From the NCBI GenBank assembly GCA_030049955.1, contig JASIJX010000412.1:1-12310 (forward strand): a stretch of DNA of 12,310 nt, in the 5' to 3' direction. The notes below the pieces were generated by a model. It had not been told where the DNA came from and made no database searches. It worked only from the letters and a program-made list of their open reading frames with translations. Positions 8,201 through 12,310 of this stretch are shown one piece after another. Every line of letters begins with the position of its first letter. The first letter of the stretch is position 1. Source of the stretch: Acidobacteriaceae bacterium. Lineage in GTDB: Bacteria > Acidobacteriota > Terriglobia > Terriglobales > Acidobacteriaceae. Both the position numbers and the translations under genes were made by a program.

Positions 8201-8827
8201 ACAGTCATTCCCGCCGAGGTCGCGCGCTTCAACGACGAAAAAGAGTTTCTATTAAACTCTCCGATCCATGCTTTTCCCGTGCAGGGAGTGCCGCGCATCC
8301 AGCCTGCACTGCGGGTTACGTTTACCCGGCTCGACAACCCGGCAAGAGTGAGCAGCACCACCCGCCAAGCATTCCAGTTGCAATGGACCGCTCATACGGG
8401 CGCTGTGCCGGCGGCGTTGTGGGGGCAAGCCATGTCTCCGGCGCAGCAATTGGCCGGCGGGAACGAGACCGTTCCCGGCATCACGCACATGTCACTCGCG
8501 CCGCAAGTCTTCGCGCCAGGCCAGTCTCTGGCCGTCGACGTGAAAGACCTCCTGTTTCACGTCATCACGACCGAAGGACGATATTGGGAGTCCGTCGCAA
8601 TTCCGCAGCGCACATTTGACTGGGAGCGCGACAATCCGTTCGACACCATCAACACTCAGAAGGTACGAGATGCGCGCCAGGAGATGCTGCGCGCGTTGGC
8701 CGAACTCGATCTGGTTCCGCAGGACGCGGATGCAATGATTGACGTTCGCAACCTTCGGAAAGATCAACCGGCCTTCATGGTCAACCCCCTCCTTTGCAGC
8801 CTGGGCGCAGCGGAAGCGGCAGCATAG
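5294..8827 (+). CDS. DUF6603 domain-containing giant protein
   Basis: This 1177-residue protein has no signal peptide or membrane helix and is made largely of amphipathic beta-strand-like segments. I recognise the DUF6603 type by the stretch from about residue 745 to 886. It begins FVVSLGGYHPGYKAPAHYP and continues through YFALTSKNIQLGGGLDL, GPLRAWLHAEAHFLIGW and a run of alternating hydrophobic strands ending near FSFDIG. DUF6603 proteins are large and of unknown function. An upstream segment, GFSFKYEQGKISLLLGVAIK (about 453-472), is a similar strand ladder. A Pro/Ala-rich linker (about 900-955) joins the barrel-like part to a C-terminal domain (about 960-1177). The start ATG has no clear Shine-Dalgarno. 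The frame is open back to 5246 with no better start, so leaderless or weak initiation is possible. The next gene follows after 12 bases. The long minus-strand frames inside it (5110-5997, 6341-6967, 7735-8361) are shadows. Confidence 0.9.
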   Translation: MGTTTKFEHTVAQLAPRIVGGGFVLTAQEAGKISEGLKSVLLKLPNEELSLVKATGEMGDGKWVLSGEPDPSYPGWPVPGFPKLRFNLPNAKVTLTVKDGGVDKEGKEKDCKFELVLSATVTTSKVDVPISLTITEKDEQTLVLGNKKAPLALNPVSLAEDSDFGSFGEELARISDLINLRRATLAEATIQTDFKKKSVTGFSIDANLTFGRVTIGLQIRAATNNEGKFDRKSLTVTGTLEKADGYIQLGEILSDLAGVKVWPEWLDPKLKSLSLSRVFIPEAKRLNANDTQRIVFQSPAGSKVPELLVTSSFDTEGPKIVTARLGWPALEIYSLPILGDHLRIRFDPLLAVITTKTLKLTTVAELCALDAFPGLETMGTPEKKAKGMAIARGIHCTGIFNIPDVIKVPFHFPIRASSNDELPFEIERLEEPRAATPVPVQRSAGPLALQGFSFKYEQGKISLLLGVAIKIKGLTIEAVGLRVAFALKAPDDGQDRVTFGIDGGLMSYAGNSVTAAGGMIRDDSSPGAADWIGTGSLKVGENFALNALFAFRDGESKQLFLFAYVRRQLGGPPWCYVTGLAVGFGYNRSFIVPPVERVNRFPLIEMANQLSRGEEGAVPKVMDGAALRKIADSLKEYIPATTTGTIFGTAGITFTSGGYVNSTVLVTLTFSSRPDFVILGSSSIDVPKKSPTAHADLQIVGAVRPESGVIAIDAVLGPNSYVLAKNCRLTGGFSVRTWFSGEHARDFVVSLGGYHPGYKAPAHYPIVPRLGFLWKYSDAVRLTGFAYFALTSKNIQLGGGLDLVFERGPLRAWLHAEAHFLIGWSPFTYDVFLSVNIGVSFRMDLLFCSVTLSVDVGADLRLRGEPFSGYAVVHLWFVSFSFDIGAAPDDKEPKLPWPEFVNAFVTPVPPKPKQSALLAEPEQARLPLEIAPVSGTTPAPAGLAVASPEFKGKSIDWIGDPQRFRLNIPTVIPAEVARFNDEKEFLLNSPIHAFPVQGVPRIQPALRVTFTRLDNPARVSSTTRQAFQLQWTAHTGAVPAALWGQAMSPAQQLAGGNETVPGITHMSLAPQVFAPGQSLAVDVKDLLFHVITTEGRYWESVAIPQRTFDWERDNPFDTINTQKVRDARQEMLRALAELDLVPQDADAMIDVRNLRKDQPAFMVNPLLCSLGAAEAAA

Positions 8828-8831
8828 AGGA
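8826..8831 (+). promoter_or_regulatory. Ribosome binding site fixing the start of the 740-residue gene
   Basis: AGAGGA lies 8 bases before the ATG at 8840 and overlaps the TAG stop of the DUF6603 gene (8825-8827). This placement supports both the chosen start and co-translation with the upstream gene. Confidence 0.6.
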
Positions 8832-8839
8832 TCTTCGCA

Positions 8840-11062
8840 ATGGCAGACTCCGAACAAATTGTCTTTATCCAGTACCAGGAACCCGGACTCAAATCCGGTG
8901 ACTACCGGATTCACGCAGAACTGTCAGTGAAGAACCTTCCTGCGCAAGTTTTCGGCAACGCGACAGAGCAGTTCCAGAACCAGCTCCCAAACCAGCTTCC
9001 GGAGAAAACTTACGAGTTGGACAAATACCTGCGTGTGGCTGGGGACCGGTTTGCTCTCTCACCGGGCTCGGTGGAGTCGGTTTATCCGCCCGCCGGTTCC
9101 AGCGGCGACTTCTCCCGCGCGGTTCCGCATGTAGTCCTGAACCGCCCTACTTTGCCGTGGGAACGAACTTCTTCAGAAACAGCGCCCGCTCACATGCCGT
9201 GGCTCGCCATTCTGTTGCTGACTGAAAATGAGCTGCGCGACGAGAATCTAGATCTGGCGCAGCCTACAACGCGCGGCTCCAGGAGCGATGCCGGCGTCAA
9301 CATCGACTGCCATCTGCTAACTATTTCAGGTGAGCGGTGGTTGCGTCTGGCTCCCTCTGTCAGAGAGCTTCCTTTTCTCGCGCATGTACGCCGAGTGCTG
9401 CCGGCGCGCAAGGACGACACTCCCGAGGAGGTCCTCGAGTACGGACTGGTTATTGGCAACCGCCTGCCTCCGCCGAATAGCTCGTGCTGGGCGTTCCTCG
9501 TTTCGCTCGAAAATATGGAGAAGCAGTTGCCACCCGCATCTGCGCCGCAAACAGTCACACTGGTCGTGCTCCATGCATGGCGGTTCTTTGCCGAGGATGT
9601 AATTCATAGCTTTGGCGAGGTCGTTCGCGCTCTCGATCACGGCGTGGGGCTCAGCCTGCCTGATAAGGGCTCCGGCCCGGCTGCCGCTCCGCTCGCCATG
9701 GGCTACATTCCCGTGCCTCACCATCTGCGAGTAGGCGGCCAAACCTGGTCGTGGTATCGTGGCCCCTTCACTCCGTACGGCACTAAGCGCCGCATCAAAA
9801 AGGATCCGCACAAACCAATTCTTTGGGGAGATGGAGTGCTGCTCTACGATCCCGAATTGGGGATGATGGATGTTTCCTGCGCATCGGCGTGGGCGCTCGG
9901 CCGCCTGATGGCCCTCAATGACACATCGTTTGCCACCACCCTCTATAAGTCAAACCGGGACAAGGTCCGCGGCACTATCGATCGTGCGCGGTTCCGCATG
10001 CTCTTCGGTAAATTAGCCGGAACATCGGTTGCCGAAGCGAGTCGCGAACAGATCGACAGCGACCTTGCACAGGCGCTCACCTCCGCGATTCCCAAGCTCT
10101 CCGGATCACGGAGTGCTGCAAGTGAAAATGCGAAAGTGGCGACCGAGTCTGCCCTTGCGCACGAGAGACTTTCCGCAACAGCTCGAACTTTGAAACTCGG
10201 CACAGCACTCACGAACAAAGAGAGCATTGCTGAACTCCATCACCTTCATGAGCAGGTTGGGCTGCTGCGCAGCCGCCACGCGGACGCTCCGGATCCCTCG
10301 GCGCCGGAAACCATCATCGCCCAATGGCTTGGCGACCTGCTCCTGCTTAAGGGCGTGCCAATTCATTATCTGATTCCCAATGAACGGATGCTTCCCGACG
10401 AGTCAATCCGCTTCTTCCAGGTGGACGAGTCCTGGCTCGAGTCTCTGCGCGACGGTGCGCTCAGCATTGGCCGCGTCACGGCTACCGACCTTAGCCACGA
10501 CGCGGCGTTCATGCCTCTGGTGGCTGCTACAACCGAGCGCGCCACTGCAGTTGCCCGGCCGCAAACACGGCGCTTGGTTGCAGCGCTAAATGCTCCACCG
10601 ATGGTCAAACCGCTCTCAGGATTTCTTCTCCGCTCCCAGGTCATTGCCCAGTGGCCCAATCTGGAAGTGGAAGGAAAAGCGAGCGGTTCGCCGGTGGTTA
10701 CGCTCCGCCAACAGACCGTCGGCACGCTCCTCATCTGCCTTTTTGACTCTGTAGTGGATACTGTCGAAATCTTTCAACCGTCAGAAGCTGTCCACTTCGG
10801 CTTTCTTCCGAAGGATAGCGCTGTCGCCAAGAAGAGACGAAATGAGAGTGGAAAAGAAATAGAAGACAACCCGCTAAAGACTATCTGCCTTCGCAATGAG
10901 CAGACACGGGTGCTCGACATTGGCAAGCTGGTGGACTGGATGGCAGGCGCCGAGTCGCAGAATTACCGCGCAGACCAGTTTGCTCTGCAGATGGTTACCG
11001 GAGTGGATCGCGTTGTTTTCACCATCCAGGATTTCACTATCCAAGCCCCTTCAACCACCTAG
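8840..11062 (+). CDS. Conserved protein of unknown function, partner of the DUF6603 gene
   Basis: This 740-residue protein follows the DUF6603 gene after 12 bases with a good ribosome binding site, so the two form an operon. It has no signal peptide or membrane segment. Family-like blocks are FALSPGSVESVYPP (71-84), PHVVLNRPTLPWERT (96-110), PWLAILLLTENE (120-131), WSWYRGPFTPYG (303-314), GVLLYDPELGMMDVSCASAW (332-351) continuing into ALGRLMALNDTSFATTLY, an Ala/Ser-rich helical stretch with possible coiled coil (about 395-475), and GVPIHYLIPNERMLPDES (505-522) continuing into IRFFQVDESWLESLRDGALSIGR. The C-terminus (about 705-735) is a short beta segment, NYRADQFALQMVTGVDRVVFTIQ in two parts. 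The blocks give the impression of a widespread family, but I know no function and see no catalytic signature. The gene ends cleanly at TAG 11060-11062, and no third gene follows in the operon. Confidence 0.88.
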   Translation: MADSEQIVFIQYQEPGLKSGDYRIHAELSVKNLPAQVFGNATEQFQNQLPNQLPEKTYELDKYLRVAGDRFALSPGSVESVYPPAGSSGDFSRAVPHVVLNRPTLPWERTSSETAPAHMPWLAILLLTENELRDENLDLAQPTTRGSRSDAGVNIDCHLLTISGERWLRLAPSVRELPFLAHVRRVLPARKDDTPEEVLEYGLVIGNRLPPPNSSCWAFLVSLENMEKQLPPASAPQTVTLVVLHAWRFFAEDVIHSFGEVVRALDHGVGLSLPDKGSGPAAAPLAMGYIPVPHHLRVGGQTWSWYRGPFTPYGTKRRIKKDPHKPILWGDGVLLYDPELGMMDVSCASAWALGRLMALNDTSFATTLYKSNRDKVRGTIDRARFRMLFGKLAGTSVAEASREQIDSDLAQALTSAIPKLSGSRSAASENAKVATESALAHERLSATARTLKLGTALTNKESIAELHHLHEQVGLLRSRHADAPDPSAPETIIAQWLGDLLLLKGVPIHYLIPNERMLPDESIRFFQVDESWLESLRDGALSIGRVTATDLSHDAAFMPLVAATTERATAVARPQTRRLVAALNAPPMVKPLSGFLLRSQVIAQWPNLEVEGKASGSPVVTLRQQTVGTLLICLFDSVVDTVEIFQPSEAVHFGFLPKDSAVAKKRRNESGKEIEDNPLKTICLRNEQTRVLDIGKLVDWMAGAESQNYRADQFALQMVTGVDRVVFTIQDFTIQAPSTT

Positions 11063-11417
11063 ACACAGAATGCAAAACTTCATAGTGGGCTACTAAGATG
11101 TGGTCAATAAGACCACTATACCTTCCAGTTGCTCCTGGTTGATTGTAACCAATATCGATTGACTTGACCGTCTTGCCGGTCATAACAAGAGATGTGCCTG
11201 TTACGTCCTGAGCATTGCTCACTGGAAGTGACTTGCCTGTTCCTTTGTAATAGGCTTCCTACGTCGCTGCCAGTTTGCTCGGAGCAAGAAATATATATGA
11301 ATATGTGCCGTGAAGCTGAAGCTGCTGCGCAATGTACAGCACATCATCGGGCGAAACGTGCCATGCGTCCGACAATGCTCGCAGAGAGCCGGATAGATCC
11401 CTGTTCGGGAAAGTGCA
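11063..11417 (-). pseudogene. Interrupted protein-like reading frame, unidentified remnant
   Basis: On the minus strand one frame is open from 11417 down to 11262. It meets TAG at 11259-11261, then continues open to 11040, overrunning the end of the plus-strand gene. The translation is plausibly protein-like on both sides of the stop: SDAWHVSPDDVLYIAQQLQL and GTYSYIFLAPSKLAAT before it, EAYYKGTGKSLPVSNAQDV and RYSGLIDHILVAHYEV after it. Reading the amber codon as a former TGG (Trp) would restore a continuous chain of about 120 residues. There is no start codon with a ribosome binding site except a weak GTG at 11222. The region is poorer in G+C than its neighbours. I do not recognise the protein. 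It may be the 3' remnant of a different gene joined to the Tat-signal fragment, or chance coding in noncoding DNA. Confidence 0.35.
11082..11119 (+). repeat. Overlapping inverted repeats just after the plus-strand operon
   Basis: GTGGTC (11100-11105) and GACCAC (11111-11116) form a perfect 6-base stem with loop AATAA. ATAGTGG (11082-11088) and CCACTAT (11113-11119) form a competing 7-base pair that shares the right arm. The hairpin is 38 bases past the stop of the 740-residue gene, a usual place for a terminator. No T-run follows on either strand, so intrinsic termination is doubtful. A second perfect stem, TGACCG/CGGTCA, lies at 11165-11182. Confidence 0.4.
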
Positions 11418-11886
11418 TCAGGGCGGGCGTGGAAAGCAACCCGTCCCGGGTAAAGAGGCCAAGCACGGTACTGCGCGCCTGAGCGAGGTTAAAGTTAAAA
11501 ACCACGGGAGCCGGCGTCGCCTCCAGCGACCACTCCGACGTCAGGACTATCTTGTTCGCTGTAAATTCAAAGGTCCACACAGCCGGGGCGTTATTGCTGA
11601 CGGCCGTTGGCCGGTACTCCACTCGTCGCACACTATCGACAACACGACTCGTAGCGCGGTAGCCGGACATGGCGGGCGTCCTGACGATATTGGCGCCGCG
11701 CCACCCTTTGCCCAGTCCGTCGACAGTCAGAAAAAGAAATTCGGGTGTCAGGGACGAAAATTTCGCCTCCAGAAAATCGGAGGAAAACTAAAAGTCGCCT
11801 TCGCGCAGATCGAAGCCAAACGATGGCAGCGCTATTCCGGCAACAGCCGCTTCCCCGGCGCTCTTCAAAAAGTCTCTCCGCTTCAC
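11344..11886 (-). pseudogene. Truncated Tat-signal gene with in-frame amber stop, putative exported carbohydrate-active protein
   Basis: A GTG at 11886, preceded by AAGGGA 6 bases upstream, opens a frame starting MKRRDFLKSAGEAAVAG. This is a twin-arginine export signal (RRDFLK) with a hydrophobic core ending near ALPSFG. Codon 33 is TAG (11788-11790). The same frame then continues as a good protein sequence, with FLFLTVDGLGKGWRGANIV soon after the stop, then SRVVDSVRRVEYRP, and later RSTVLGLFTRDGLLSTPALM followed by HFPEQGSIRLSA, before a TGA at 11344-11346. The sense frame resuming without a shift argues for a nonsense mutation, not a wrong frame. The C-terminus is also missing, since about 180 codons look like the start of a longer enzyme. 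Position 10 bases after a GH3 beta-glucosidase suggests a role in glycan breakdown, which is inference from context. A sequencing error at the amber codon would rescue the export signal but not the missing 3' end. Confidence 0.6.
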
Positions 11887-11896
11887 AGTTCTTCCC

Positions 11897-12310
11897 TTAT
11901 GCCAACATCACCTGGCCGCGCAGACGAATGTCGGCACTGGACGCGCCAATCAGCAATTCCACATTGCCCGCGTCGTACTCGAACTGCTTCTGCTCCTCAT
12001 TCCAATATCTCAGCGCGATATGGTCGTGCGGCAGAGAGAGCGTGACTGAACGCGCTTCTCCAGGTGACAAAGAGATGCGGCGAAAATCGGCCAATTGCAG
12101 TGCTGGACGCTGCACTTTGCCGGGAGCTGTAATGTAGAGCTGCACAACCTCGTCGCCAGCCACATGCCCGGTATTAGTAACGTCGACGGTGAGGCGAATG
12201 GTGCGACCCGGAACGAGGCGGTCTGCGTCGAGATGCAGGTTCTTGTACGCGAAGCTGCTGTAGCTCAGGCCGTGGCCGAATGGGTAGAGCGGCTCTCCAC
12301 GGAGATACAT
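11897..12310 (-). CDS. Glycoside hydrolase family 3 beta-glucosidase, C-terminal end only
   Basis: The last 137 or so codons of a gene whose 5' part lies beyond the right edge. The frame runs to the window end and the ATG at the very edge is almost certainly internal. The piece begins RGEPLYPFGHGLSYSSF, the hallmark junction before the fibronectin type III-like C-terminal domain of GH3 enzymes, followed by VDVTNTGHVAGDEVVQLYI and LADFRRISLSPGEARSVTL, both typical of that domain. Family GH3 enzymes release terminal beta-linked glucose, xylose or related sugars. The catalytic (beta/alpha)8 and alpha/beta domains would be in the missing part, so substrate cannot be judged. The stop is TAA at 11897-11899, and the next gene in the same direction begins 10 bases later, so the two were an operon. 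Confidence 0.93.
   Translation of the reverse strand: MYLRGEPLYPFGHGLSYSSFAYKNLHLDADRLVPGRTIRLTVDVTNTGHVAGDEVVQLYITAPGKVQRPALQLADFRRISLSPGEARSVTLSLPHDHIALRYWNEEQKQFEYDAGNVELLIGASSADIRLRGQVMLA

Noticed and set aside
7735..8361. Minus-strand frame of 208 residues inside the DUF6603 gene
   Set aside because: Antisense shadow rich in Ser, Arg and Gly, with no recognisable domain.
11037..11222. A separate 61-residue gene starting at GTG 11222
   Set aside because: It has no good ribosome binding site, overruns the end of the 740-residue gene by 26 bases, and continues the same frame as the interrupted remnant upstream, so I treat it as part of that remnant.
11332..12045. Plus-strand frame of 237 residues across the right flank
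   Set aside because: It runs antisense to the GH3 C-terminus and the Tat-signal gene, both of which are recognisable. Its own translation is Arg/Ser/His-rich noise.

Overview
The window reads as chromosomal DNA of a moderately GC-rich, free-living bacterium. The right edge holds the end of a family GH3 beta-glucosidase next to a broken gene with a twin-arginine export signal. A carbohydrate-degrading soil lineage such as Acidobacteriota would fit, but this is a guess from gene style, not a marker-based assignment. There are no tRNA or rRNA genes, no CRISPR array, and no transposase or integrase that I can see.

About nine tenths of the window (1-11062) is one divergent four-gene block of very large proteins. 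On the minus strand, leaving a 5' regulatory gap at about 5051-5293, lies an Ig-like repeat protein of about 686 residues (2987-5047). It is followed, with a 4-base ATGA overlap, by a giant protein of more than 996 residues that starts at 2990 and runs off the left edge with no stop codon. On the plus strand lies a 1177-residue protein with a DUF6603 domain (5294-8827), followed after 12 bases by a 740-residue protein (8840-11062). None of the four has a visible signal peptide or membrane segment. The two largest and the 740-residue protein carry family-like motifs but no enzyme signature that I recognise. The tight spacing and shared regulatory gap suggest the four act together. Their function is unknown, and this is the best candidate here for an undescribed system.

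The right flank (11063-12310) is different. From 11063 to about 11417 the G+C content drops (about 47% over 11101-11340 by my count), there are two small hairpins, and a minus-strand reading frame looks protein-like but is interrupted by an amber codon. From 11344 to 11886 lies the 5' part of a Tat-signal gene with an in-frame amber codon after codon 32 and no intact 3' end. It sits 10 bases downstream of the GH3 gene (11897 to the right edge), apparently in the same former operon. The layout suggests that the four-gene block abuts a decayed glycoside-degradation locus, and that 11063-11410 is the scar of a rearrangement.
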